A program made the position numbers and the translations under genes. 64,000 nt of DNA, from positions 62,001-126,000 of the forward strand of contig CAXXQP010000002.1 of the NCBI GenBank assembly GCA_963663905.2, written 5' to 3'. This document shows positions 17,859 through 26,148 of the stretch, one piece after another. This DNA is from Saccharicrinis sp963663905. GTDB lineage: Bacteria > Bacteroidota > Bacteroidia > Bacteroidales > Marinilabiliaceae. The notes below the pieces were generated by a model. That model did not search any database and was not told the DNA's origin. It was given only the letters and a program-made list of their open reading frames with translations. The stretch's first letter is position 1. Every line of letters starts with the position of its first letter.

Positions 17859-18794
17859 TTATTCTATATTCATATTGTAATTATTATTATCTTTTAAATA
17901 TTGTTTCAATTCAGGATGTAATTTACTGATTTTAACATCAATAAAATCTTGAATAAATCTCGCGATAAAGTATTCTGCTTTTTCAGGTGGCTCCATGTCA
18001 CAATTAAGATGGTCCATATAATCTGATGATAAAAACATTGAAGAATCAATCATTGATAGGGCAACCACAAAAAATGATGAAATATAAGAAGTCCGGATAT
18101 TTACATTTTTTAATTGAACTTTCGTATTTGGATTATTAAAGCGAGTATTATTTTGCACCGAATATGTTCTACCGTTATTATGGACATAATCATTTAGTCT
18201 CTTTCTAAGAATTTCCCAGTATTCCTTAAGATTATATTGCTCTAAAATTTTCACAATATTAGAATTCTGTTTGAGCATATTCATATAATTCTCAAACTCT
18301 AATTTTCTCTTTATTGGTCTAGAAAGCTTTGAAACGGTATTTGATAACCATGCTGAAACAGCTTTTTCATCGTTATTCAATTCATTATTAAAACGGATAT
18401 TAGAAAATGAGTCTGCTAACTCTTCAGGATTCCCTGTTTTTAAATTTTTTAAATCCTCTTCAATAAATGGATTTCTTCTATTTATTACATCAAGAATGTA
18501 GACATATTGAATTAAATCATCTCTTAATTTTCTGGTTAATGTATTAGCATCTGAAAAACTTCCAATTGAACAACAAAGTTTAATACTTCTTAATGTTTGA
18601 GTTGCACTGTCGATTAATGAAGTGTCGAGATAATGAATTTTTTCTTCACTCAAAAAAGAGATAATTCGACCATTGTAAAATATTAGTTCAGCAAAGCTTT
18701 TAAAAAAGTCAATTAAATAATCAATCTCTTCGGCAAAAGACTTGTACTCTTTTAAATCAGCAATTTTTATTTCTTCAAATGATTTTAAATTCAT
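17859..18794 (-). CDS. Hypothetical protein, 311 aa
   Basis: A cytoplasmic, mostly helical, charged protein without a motif I recognise. Notable segments are LRSIKLCCSIGSFSDANTLTRKLRDD near residue 90 and KEYWEILRKRLNDYVHNNGR near residue 195. HN near DYVHNNGR and the helical style recall HEPN-like or DUF4145-like accessory proteins, but this is only a resemblance. It is bracketed by junction copies E and F exactly as the CHAT gene is by A and B, so the two genes appear to be alternative contents of the same frame. Confidence 0.55.
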   Translation of the reverse strand: MNLKSFEEIKIADLKEYKSFAEEIDYLIDFFKSFAELIFYNGRIISFLSEEKIHYLDTSLIDSATQTLRSIKLCCSIGSFSDANTLTRKLRDDLIQYVYILDVINRRNPFIEEDLKNLKTGNPEELADSFSNIRFNNELNNDEKAVSAWLSNTVSKLSRPIKRKLEFENYMNMLKQNSNIVKILEQYNLKEYWEILRKRLNDYVHNNGRTYSVQNNTRFNNPNTKVQLKNVNIRTSYISSFFVVALSMIDSSMFLSSDYMDHLNCDMEPPEKAEYFIARFIQDFIDVKISKLHPELKQYLKDNNNYNMNIE

Positions 18795-18914
18795 GTACAG
18801 TTTTTTGCATTACCACTAACTTATTTATAGATAGATACAATATTTTTTGTAACATAAACACTTACTATACTATCAATTACAAATATTAAACGTTTAGAGA
18901 AAAATATACGATTA

Positions 18915-19130
18915 TAAACGATTAATAAACTCTTAAATATAATACGTAATAACAGTATATTATCAATTTCAATAGATATATTTCCATGTTATGGATTTAT
19001 CTCCTTTCGCACTCCTTTTGTGAGACTATATTATACTTAAAAAAGACTTCTTAAATAAATTGCACATTAGATTATTTGACTATATACCCAGAATACCTAT
19101 TTTAGTAAGTGATTAATAACGATCTGTAAA
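18915..19130 (+). repeat. Long cassette-junction repeat, copy F
   Basis: Homologous to copy B from about 90 bases before the core (CTTAAATATAATACGTAATAAC, TTCCATGTTATGGATTTATC) through the core CTCCTTTTGTGAGACT (19012-19027) and about 70 bases after it. The later part, GACTTCTTAAATAAATTGCAC and ATACCTATTTTAGTAAG, is closest to copy C. It fills most of the gene-free stretch 18795-19326. Confidence 0.6.
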
Positions 19131-19326
19131 AGTTGATAAGCGCTTATAAATGGATAATTATTAATAGGTGTTGATAATTAATAGTTAAAAGAATTCAAAA
19201 GAATAGTGCGTTTATAATCAAGTTGTATGCAAGGCTAAAAGACCGAAATTAAGACATTGAAACCTAATGATGAAATTTGAAAAAACGGATTGAAAATATT
19301 GACGCATTTATTGAAGGTTTGTGCAA

Positions 19327-19342
19327 GAAAAAATTAGTTTTT
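19327..19342. repeat. Left 16-bp inverted repeat of the Ubl module
   Basis: GAAAAAATTAGTTTTT is the exact reverse complement of AAAAACTAATTTTTTC at 25135-25150. The two bracket the ubiquitin-like operon and both hairpin repeats. The sequence is AT-rich, so part of the match could be chance. Confidence 0.5.
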
Positions 19343-19389
19343 GCCCACCCGCTTCTGCCCTTCGGGACAGTTAGGGAAGCCACCCCACA

Positions 19390-19449
19390 AACAGCACATT
19401 TGCAAATCGCACAAGCTGACCTAGGACCAAAATTTGCAAAAGAGCTGTT
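19390..19449. repeat. Covarying hairpin repeat, left copy
   Basis: The outer stem AACAGC/GCTGTT and inner stem TTGCAAAT/ATTTGCAA are separated by a 4x4 internal loop (ACAT/AAGA) and closed by a 24-base loop. The right copy at 25047-25104 has the same layout with changed but still paired stems. A protein frame can be drawn through this region, but I regard it as non-coding. Confidence 0.65.
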
Positions 19450-19517
19450 GCCTTCGCACTGTTCTGATTATAAGAAACTATCATTTAATGAATATAATGC
19501 CCCTAAAAAAATCCTAA

Positions 19518-21482
19518 ATGAAAGTACTAACAAAATCAAGATTCAAACTTGGACTAGAATGCCCAAATAAATTATTCTATACATCCAAAAAAGAATACGC
19601 TAATGAGAAAGTCACTAATCCTTTTCTTGAAGCTTTAGCACAAGGAGGCTTTCAAGTTGAAGAATTAGCAAGAATGCATTATCATGATGGTATTCTAATA
19701 GAAGGTAATGATGGAGATTATGAATTATTATGGCAACAAACTCAAGAATTATTGCAACAAGAAAACGTAATAATTTTTGAAGCAGCGTTTCTTTACAATG
19801 GATTATTCATAAGAACAGATATTTTAATTAAAAAAGGTAATAAAATTGAACTCATTGAAGTAAAATCAAAATCATTTGATCCTTCAAACGAAAATTTATT
19901 TATTGGTAAAAGAGGTGGTTTAGTTTCAGGATGGAGACCCTATCTTTTTGATATTGCTTTTCAAAAATACGTAATTCAATCCTGTTTCCCTTCATGGGAA
20001 ATTTCTTCATTCATTATGATGGCCGATAAAACTAAACAGGCTACCATAGATGGATTAAACCAATCATTTAGAATCACACAAACCGCAGAAAATAGAACTG
20101 GAATAAAAAAACTAGTACAATCAATTGATGAGTTAGGAAATTCCGTTCTTAGCCTGTCAAACATTTCGGAGATAATAAATGACATTATCAATAATAAATA
20201 TCCTCACTATAGAGATTTGGATTTTCTTCAAACGGTAAATCTGTTTGAAGAAAATTATAGAAATAATACCTATATAAATTGGCCAACTTCATTTGGATCA
20301 TGCAAATCATGTGAATTTAAGGCAACACCTGAAGAAGAAAAAAACGGACTCTTAGCAGGAAACAAGGAATGTTTTAAAAAGCAACATAACTGGAGCAATA
20401 ATGAATTTAGTAAGCCAAGCATCTTCGAAATTTGGTTTTTTGGAAAGGGAGCAAAACTATTTGATCAAGGGATTTATTTCATGGATGAATTAACACCTGA
20501 TCTAATTGGTTACAAAGAGATTCCAGGTAAGCTGTCAACTACAGAGCGCCAATGGTTGCAAATTGAAAAAGAGATTAATTCCGACAAAGAAATATATGTT
20601 GACATTGACGGATTACGGAATGAGATAGAAACTTTTAAATATCCACTTCATTTTATAGATTTTGAGACTAGTGCCGTTGCTCTTCCTTTCAATAAAGGGC
20701 GAAAACCTTATGAACAAATTGCATTTCAGTTTTCTCATCACAAATATTTTGAAGATGGAACAATTGAACATGCCACAGAATACATTAATAACAAGGTAGG
20801 GTTTTTTCCTAATTTCGATTTTATAAGAAATTTAAAGAAAGCGTTAGAAAATGATGGCGGATCGATATTCAGATATTCGCACCATGAAAATACAATTCTT
20901 AATGCAATTTATGAGCAACTTTTAGATTCAGATGAAGAAGATAAAGACCAACTTATTGATTTTATAAAAATTATATCGCATTCCAAAAGTGATAGTGCAA
21001 TAAAGTGGAGAGGTGATAGAGATATGATTGACCTATGCGAGATTGTGAAAAACTATTATTACAATCCATTAACTAAAGGATCAAACTCAATCAAGGATGT
21101 TTTACCATCAATTTTGAGTAAAAGTATTTACTTACAAAGTAAAAATTCTCACCCTATTGAATTAAGCAATGTTACGAGTAAGAACTTTCCTAAAGATCAT
21201 ATTTGGTTATTAATCGATAATGATCACGTAATTAATCCATATAAATTACTACCGCCAGTATTTCAGGACTGGTCAGAAGATGACATTGAAAATACTTTAT
21301 CCGAAATTGAAGATATTGCCAATGGTGGAGCTGCTTTAACAGCATATGGGAAATTGCAGTATACAGAAATGTCAGAAGAAGAAAGGACTGAGCTTACAAA
21401 AGCACTTTTGAAATATTGCGAATTGGATACATTAGCGATGGTTATGATTTTTGAGCACTTTAAAGAAGACTTAATTAACTGA
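19518..21482 (+). CDS. DUF2779: Cas4-like nuclease fused to DEDD exonuclease-like domain
   Basis: A 654-residue protein. Residues 1-290 resemble Cas4/AddB-type PD-(D/E)XK nucleases with an Fe-S cluster: Cys15 in LECPNKLFY, Asp101 in RTDIL, E114-V-K116 in LIEVKS, then Cys262/Cys265 (SCKSC) and Cys285. Residues about 375-654 are the DUF2779 RNase H-like part, with HFIDFETSAV (Asp381, Glu383), RYSHHENTIL and YCELDTLAMV supplying the other acidic positions. Such proteins occur in defence islands next to WYL regulators. It is the first gene of the operon; the WYL gene starts 4 bases after its stop. It may be the nucleic-acid-degrading effector, or a separate system (inference). Confidence 0.82.
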   Translation: MKVLTKSRFKLGLECPNKLFYTSKKEYANEKVTNPFLEALAQGGFQVEELARMHYHDGILIEGNDGDYELLWQQTQELLQQENVIIFEAAFLYNGLFIRTDILIKKGNKIELIEVKSKSFDPSNENLFIGKRGGLVSGWRPYLFDIAFQKYVIQSCFPSWEISSFIMMADKTKQATIDGLNQSFRITQTAENRTGIKKLVQSIDELGNSVLSLSNISEIINDIINNKYPHYRDLDFLQTVNLFEENYRNNTYINWPTSFGSCKSCEFKATPEEEKNGLLAGNKECFKKQHNWSNNEFSKPSIFEIWFFGKGAKLFDQGIYFMDELTPDLIGYKEIPGKLSTTERQWLQIEKEINSDKEIYVDIDGLRNEIETFKYPLHFIDFETSAVALPFNKGRKPYEQIAFQFSHHKYFEDGTIEHATEYINNKVGFFPNFDFIRNLKKALENDGGSIFRYSHHENTILNAIYEQLLDSDEEDKDQLIDFIKIISHSKSDSAIKWRGDRDMIDLCEIVKNYYYNPLTKGSNSIKDVLPSILSKSIYLQSKNSHPIELSNVTSKNFPKDHIWLLIDNDHVINPYKLLPPVFQDWSEDDIENTLSEIEDIANGGAALTAYGKLQYTEMSEEERTELTKALLKYCELDTLAMVMIFEHFKEDLIN

Positions 21483-21486
21483 AAAT

Positions 21487-22491
21487 ATGGCCATAATAAA
21501 ACACCCATTTGGACGATACCAGATTATTGACAGAGAACTTTGTAGAAGAGACTGGGTAAAAACAAAAGAACTTAAAGAAATTATTGAAGATGAATTGTCA
21601 ATTTCTGTTTCCGAAAAAACAATTAATAATGACATTAATGATATGCGATATGATCCATTACTTGGTTACTTTGCTCCAATTGGTGATGATAAAATTCATA
21701 AAGCATATTTTTACACAGATCCAAATTATACAATAAAAGCATTTGGACTTCGAGACGATGACATTAATGCCCTTTTATTTTATGCTAAAACTATTAATCA
21801 GTATAAAGAATATGAAGTTTTTAAAAACTTTTCAAATGCAATAGAGAAAGTATTAGACGCTGTAAATATTAGAAAAGGAATCTCAAATAAAGAAGAGGCA
21901 AGAAAAGTAGTACAAACTGAAATAACTCCTAAACTTACAGGAAGTGAATTAATCCCTCTTTTGGTAGAAGCATTGGATAATAAAAAAATAATTGAATTTG
22001 AATATAAGAAATTTGATGATGAAGAATCTAAAGTTGTTAAACTTGAGCCATATTTATTAAAAGAGGATAGACATCGATGGTATATTATAGGAAAAAAAGG
22101 GAAACACCCTAACCCCACAACCACCTATGCGCTTGATAGAATAATTAATATTCGCATTCTTGATGAACGATTTCAACCTATAGAATTTGATTTTGACGAT
22201 TATTATAAATACTCGTTTGGAATAACTGTAATTAAGGAGCCACCCTTAGAGGTAGTTTTATCATTTACTCCTTTTCAGGGCAATTACTTGAAAACTTTAA
22301 AAATTCATCATAGTCAGCAAACAATAATAGATAACGAAAATGAATTCCGCATTTCTGTCTATGTTAAACCTTCTTGGGAGTTTTATGAGAAAATTCTGGG
22401 TTATGGAGATACGGTTAAAGTGATTTCACCTCAAAGCATAATTGATGAAATGAAAGGAAAAATTCAAAACATTTCCGAAAATTATAACTAG
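21487..22491 (+). CDS. WYL-domain transcriptional regulator
   Basis: A 334-residue protein with an N-terminal winged helix (RDWVKTKELKEIIEDELSISVSEKTINNDINDM) and a WYL domain near 150-225, with KIIEFEYKKF and EPYLLKEDRHRWYIIGKK. A C-terminal WCX-like extension follows. WYL proteins bind nucleic acids or nucleotides and commonly control phage-defence operons. Its position between the nuclease and the Ubl gene suggests that it regulates this module. About 100 bases separate it from the Ubl gene, so a second promoter there is likely. Confidence 0.88.
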   Translation: MAIIKHPFGRYQIIDRELCRRDWVKTKELKEIIEDELSISVSEKTINNDINDMRYDPLLGYFAPIGDDKIHKAYFYTDPNYTIKAFGLRDDDINALLFYAKTINQYKEYEVFKNFSNAIEKVLDAVNIRKGISNKEEARKVVQTEITPKLTGSELIPLLVEALDNKKIIEFEYKKFDDEESKVVKLEPYLLKEDRHRWYIIGKKGKHPNPTTTYALDRIINIRILDERFQPIEFDFDDYYKYSFGITVIKEPPLEVVLSFTPFQGNYLKTLKIHHSQQTIIDNENEFRISVYVKPSWEFYEKILGYGDTVKVISPQSIIDEMKGKIQNISENYN

Positions 22492-22589
22492 CATTAAAAA
22501 ACAAAGTTTTTTTCATTACGAAATTCTATTTCGTGATCACATATTTTATTTGCAATGTGAAATTGTTAAATCATTAAAAGCAAATAAAT

Positions 22590-22868
22590 ATGAATCAACA
22601 AAGCGAAAAATTAACAGTAAAAGTTCTGATTGAGAACGACAAAGTTTATTCGGAAGAATATAATCCGAATCAAAAAGTACAAGTAATTGTAAACAAAACC
22701 TTAGCACATTTAAAAATTGAAGCTGAAGGACGTGAATTACGACATGAAGATGGCAGCCCAATTACTGAATTTAACCAGCAAATTGAAGATGCATCAATAG
22801 AAAATGGTGAAACACTTCGCTTTTTCAAAAAAAGCACTAAACCAGATCGTGATAAAGGCTTTGCATAA
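22590..22868 (+). CDS. Ubiquitin-like beta-grasp modifier
   Basis: A 92-residue single-domain protein. A variable N-terminal tail is followed by a beta-grasp pattern: KLTVKVLIENDKVYSEEYNP, a helix (VIVNKTLAHLKI), ELRHEDGSPI, and the final strand ETLRFFKKS. The C-terminus is KPDRDKGFA, not the usual di-glycine, so conjugation would need trimming after the Gly or use of another terminus. It starts a tight cluster with the E2-E1 fusion (1-base overlap) and the JAB protease, which is the genomic signature of bacterial ubiquitin-like conjugation operons. The fold is judged from pattern and context only. Confidence 0.8.
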   Translation: MNQQSEKLTVKVLIENDKVYSEEYNPNQKVQVIVNKTLAHLKIEAEGRELRHEDGSPITEFNQQIEDASIENGETLRFFKKSTKPDRDKGFA

Positions 22869-24556
22869 TGGAAAGACACCAATGGCATAAACATCCTTCA
22901 TTTAAAAACCTTTTTGATAGTGAAATCAATATATTGCAAAGAGGGTTGAAAGGAGATTTTGAATTGTTTAAGTTATTAGAACCTGAGCAATCTGATGGAA
23001 GAGTTGTTGCTCTAGGAGAATTAACTTTTAATTCAAATCAAAAACAAAAAATTCAAATAATTTTTCCAACTAAATATCCTTTTGCGCCACCGAACATAAT
23101 TGCATGTAACTTTAACATAGATGGTTCTGGTAAAGTTATCAGTCCTATACAACCAAAAATGTTTGGTAAAGGAAATCAATATGGAGATGGAAAGATGTGC
23201 CTTTTCGAACAAAACTTTTGGAATAAAGACGAGCATAATATTGGATGGGTATTGAGGCGAGCACAAAAATGGTTAGTTTCGGCTAATTCACCAGAGGGTT
23301 TTAAAAAGGAAGATATAATTGAAGAGTTTCCAGCTTTAACACATCATGTTGGTCAAGTATTAATCCCAAGAAACATTAAGATTCCATCTAATGCAAACTC
23401 TGGCGAAATAGAATTAACCCAATTTAAACCTAACTATTACATTTTAGAACAAAATATTTTACCGCAACCAACATTCTCATTAAAAATCAATAAAGAAAAT
23501 TTTCGATGGTTCGCATTTAAAAAAGGGACAACCTTAAAATCTTTGTTTCCAATATTTAGTGCTCAAGCATTAGTAAATGTATTAGAAGAACATTTTAATA
23601 GTAGTGTAAAAAATGGAGAGCCACTCCAAAATATTGCCTTATATTTTCCCGACGAAATATCCCAATGGCATTTTTTTAAATTACGGTATCAACAAATCGG
23701 TAATACAATTTCAGTTCTTGATCCTCCTCTCTATTACATATCAAGGAATGTTAGCAATGAGCTATACTTAAGAACAAAAGACATTTTTGACGATAAGATT
23801 TTACTAGAAAAAAGAGTTACCATTGTTGGTTTAGGTGCAATCGGAAGTGAAGTAGCAAAATCATTAGCTAAAAATGGTGTTGGCCATTTCAATTTATTTG
23901 ATCTAGATACTTTTGAAATAGGTAACTCAATACGTCATGCAGCAGATTTATTTTTTATTGGTGAAAATAAAGTAAATGTTGTTAAACAGTTAATACATCG
24001 CTCAAATCCAAATATTACAGTTAATCCATACAAAATTGATGTCTTGAACGATACTGGATTATTAGAAGAATGTTTAAATAATAGTGATCTTTGTATAATA
24101 CTTACTGCAGAAGATTCAGTTGAATATCTTATAAATGACCATTATATCAACAATTATGACATTCCATTTATATTTGCGAGAGCTTCAATGGGAGCTTTTT
24201 CAGGTGCAGTACAGATTATTGATAATGAAAGTGCATGCCTTAGGTGCTTAAGTTTATCAGATGCGGATATATTGCCCAAACCTATTAATGACATAAGATT
24301 GTCAGAATTGAAACCTGAATATGGTAGTTGTTCAAGCCCTGCGTTACCTGGGTCAGAAATTGAAACAAAAGAAATTGCCTTACAAGTTGCACGCATTGCC
24401 TTACAGTGCTTATTAAAGAATGAAAAATCATCCTATCCTCCTTTATTACATAAACAATTTTATTGGCATGGGCCTTATGGTTCAACCGACAAAGAGCCTT
24501 TTGCTTGGGACACAAAAAATTGTAAAAAACATAAAGATTGTCCAATATGCCATTAA
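22868..24556 (+). CDS. E2-E1 fusion (Cap2-like) ubiquitin-type conjugating enzyme
   Basis: A 562-residue fusion. Residues about 1-150 are a UBC/E2-type domain with PFAPPNI and a probable catalytic cysteine, Cys111, in GKMCLFEQNFW. Residues about 310-520 are a ThiF/E1 adenylation domain: VTIVGLGAIGSEVAKSLA (GxGxxG at 321-326), FDLDTFEIGNSIRH for ATP binding, CxxC at 457-460, and a conserved Cys488 in YGSCSSPALPG, a candidate E1 thioester site. The extreme C-terminus (CKKHKDCPICH) may bind zinc. The layout matches Cap2 of type II CBASS, but no CD-NTase or CBASS effector is present here. The Ubl encoded just upstream is the obvious substrate. Confidence 0.9.
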   Translation: MERHQWHKHPSFKNLFDSEINILQRGLKGDFELFKLLEPEQSDGRVVALGELTFNSNQKQKIQIIFPTKYPFAPPNIIACNFNIDGSGKVISPIQPKMFGKGNQYGDGKMCLFEQNFWNKDEHNIGWVLRRAQKWLVSANSPEGFKKEDIIEEFPALTHHVGQVLIPRNIKIPSNANSGEIELTQFKPNYYILEQNILPQPTFSLKINKENFRWFAFKKGTTLKSLFPIFSAQALVNVLEEHFNSSVKNGEPLQNIALYFPDEISQWHFFKLRYQQIGNTISVLDPPLYYISRNVSNELYLRTKDIFDDKILLEKRVTIVGLGAIGSEVAKSLAKNGVGHFNLFDLDTFEIGNSIRHAADLFFIGENKVNVVKQLIHRSNPNITVNPYKIDVLNDTGLLEECLNNSDLCIILTAEDSVEYLINDHYINNYDIPFIFARASMGAFSGAVQIIDNESACLRCLSLSDADILPKPINDIRLSELKPEYGSCSSPALPGSEIETKEIALQVARIALQCLLKNEKSSYPPLLHKQFYWHGPYGSTDKEPFAWDTKNCKKHKDCPICH

Positions 24557-25017
24557 TAGAGGTTCATTATAGTAAACAGGCTTTAGACATTTTCAATTCT
24601 GAAATACTAAAGTTTGGTGAAATTGAAACTGGAGGTGTACTGATTGGATTTATTTCTGGTAATACCATTTTTGTGGAGAAAGCATCAAATGGCGGGAAAA
24701 ATGCAATTCATGAAGAATTATATTTTAAAGCTGACCCAAATTATATCGACATGTTCATCGATATGGAAGTTGCTAATTCAAATGGTCAATTTAGATATTT
24801 GGGTGAATGGCACACACATCCAGAAGTTATGCCCTCTCCAAGTGTTATTGACATAAATTCATTAAATGAAATAGCTTTTTCAAGTGATGATTTTTGTATG
24901 CTTCTAATAATAGGGAATCTTAGCTATAAAAACGATTTGTTTGCCAGGCAATCGATTTCAATAATAAAAGAAAAGAAAGCGGATGATGCTTACCTTCTGA
25001 AATTACAAGACGATTAA
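24538..25017 (+). CDS. JAB/JAMM metalloprotease (Cap3-like deconjugase)
   Basis: A 159-residue JAB-family isopeptidase with a complete zinc motif: Glu30 in ETGGVLIGF and HxHx7SxxD as EWHTHPEVMPSPSVID (His92, His94, Ser102, Asp105). These enzymes mature ubiquitin-like proteins and remove them from targets. The gene overlaps the E2-E1 fusion by 19 bases; an internal ATG at 24547 is an alternative start. It is the last gene before the right hairpin repeat. Confidence 0.92.
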   Translation: MSNMPLIEVHYSKQALDIFNSEILKFGEIETGGVLIGFISGNTIFVEKASNGGKNAIHEELYFKADPNYIDMFIDMEVANSNGQFRYLGEWHTHPEVMPSPSVIDINSLNEIAFSSDDFCMLLIIGNLSYKNDLFARQSISIIKEKKADDAYLLKLQDD

Positions 25018-25046
25018 TTTTAACAGGCCTAATCATCCCACACAGC

Positions 25047-25104
25047 CAAGCACATTTGCAATTCGCACAAGCCGACACGCAACCAAAAATTGCAAAAGAG
25101 CTTG
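25047..25104. repeat. Covarying hairpin repeat, right copy
   Basis: Outer stem CAAGC/GCTTG, 4x4 internal loop ACAT/AAGA, inner stem TTGCAATT/AATTGCAA and a 24-base loop starting CGCACAAGC. Compared with the left copy, both strands of both stems have changed together while loop lengths are the same. Confidence 0.65.
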
Positions 25105-25134
25105 TCTGTCTGCTACCGCTTTTTTGCCGACCCT

Positions 25135-25150
25135 AAAAACTAATTTTTTC
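25135..25150. repeat. Right 16-bp inverted repeat of the Ubl module
   Basis: AAAAACTAATTTTTTC, exact reverse complement of the sequence at 19327-19342, about 5.8 kb away. Confidence 0.5.
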
Positions 25151-25345
25151 GGAAACAGCAGTGCTTCGATTGAGTGGATTAGTGACTGTAAAATATTGAT
25201 AATTAACTGATAGTGAATAAAGACCAGCATACAACAATAAATATAGGTCATTTGGCGGATAGTATTAAACCTGAATATGAGTGCAATTAATAAAATTTAT
25301 AGCGGTTTGATAGGTTGGTGTTTCAAAGCGCCAAACGCCCCATAT

Positions 25346-25397
25346 TTGAGCCGTTGCCTATAATAAAGGTAAAATTTGCCTTTATGTTCAAATGGGT
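25346..25397. repeat. Intergenic hairpin before junction copy G
   Basis: CCCATATTTGA pairs with TCAAATGGG, and inside it ATAAAGG pairs with CCTTTAT. It lies in the gene-free stretch 25018-25610, which otherwise holds the hairpin repeat, junction copy G and a terminator. Confidence 0.4.
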
Positions 25398-25417
25398 TTC
25401 TCCTGGTTCTTTTGTTG

Positions 25418-25432
25418 CTCCTTTTGTGAGAC
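25418..25432 (+). repeat. Cassette-junction core, copy G
   Basis: CTCCTTTTGTGAGAC, differing from copies B, C, D and F only in the last base. It lies between the Ubl operon and a minus-strand three-gene group. Confidence 0.6.
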
Positions 25433-25551
25433 CCTTCTTTTAAGCGAGCAATTGTTTCTTTAGATTTGCAATTAGCAAACTAACGTAATGAATATCCATA
25501 TTCTGCAGTAAATAATAGCTTTGTTGTTTAAGGTTAGATTTGTTAGAGATT

Positions 25552-25590
25552 AAAAAAGCCACTATCAGAATGTTTGACAGTGGCTTTTTA
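25552..25590. terminator. Bidirectional hairpin terminator
   Basis: AAAAAGCCACTATCA pairs imperfectly with TGACAGTGGCTTTTT, with A-run and T-run flanks. It ends the minus-strand genes starting at 25611. It and the preceding GGTTAGATTTGTTAGAGAT resemble the block at 16488-16545. Confidence 0.75.
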
Positions 25591-25610
25591 CTGTATAATT
25601 TTTATTAGCT

Positions 25611-26144
25611 TTATAAGGAAATACTTGTTCCTATAAAGAAACCTTGCCTACTGACATTGTCATCGTAAATATTAAGACCTTCAGTAGATTTTTGAAAATT
25701 ATAACCTCCCATAAAATTCAACCTTAGTAGTCGACTAAGTTTTATTTTATATCCAATTGCGCCTAGGAACATATACCCTTTATCAAAACTATCTGACAAT
25801 TTAATTTGAGGTCCACCTTCTAACATTAGAAATACACCTTTAGGTTGCCCCCCTATTGAGTATTTAATATTAGCAACAATAGGTATTGTGTTTGTGCCAT
25901 AAAAATCATCATTGTAGTTATCTAACCCCAAACCTGCATTAATATTTAGATAATTATTTATATGATATCCTGCTAGTACTCTTAATGAGTTTCCTGAATC
26001 ATTATTACTAGGATAAGGGCTGTTCTGCGCATTTATGTTAGATACAAATATTTGGTCGTATCTAAGTTCTATATTAATTTTGTTTTGTGCAGTAGTCAAT
26101 TGATGATAAAAAAACATCAGTAAAATTAGATATGTAGTCTTCAT
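25611..26144 (-). CDS. Secreted outer-membrane beta-barrel-like protein
   Basis: A 177-residue protein with a signal peptide (MKTTYLILLMFFYHQLTTAQ) and alternating strands ending in aromatic residues, such as LRVLAGYHINNYLNINAGLG and LRLNFMGGYNF, closing with FFIGTSISL. This resembles the small OmpA/PorT-type beta-barrels common in Bacteroidota. It is last in a minus-strand group of three. No function can be assigned. Confidence 0.7.
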   Translation of the reverse strand: MKTTYLILLMFFYHQLTTAQNKINIELRYDQIFVSNINAQNSPYPSNNDSGNSLRVLAGYHINNYLNINAGLGLDNYNDDFYGTNTIPIVANIKYSIGGQPKGVFLMLEGGPQIKLSDSFDKGYMFLGAIGYKIKLSRLLRLNFMGGYNFQKSTEGLNIYDDNVSRQGFFIGTSISL

Positions 26145-26148
26145 ATTT

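Noticed and set aside
19277..19570. A 97-codon frame before the DUF2779 gene
   Set aside because: It runs through the inverted repeat and covarying hairpin and overlaps the nuclease start; codon content is explained by the structured repeat, so I treat it as non-coding.
19518..25017. Complete type II CBASS
   Set aside because: Cap2- and Cap3-like genes are present, but there is no CD-NTase and no cyclic-nucleotide effector in or near the operon.
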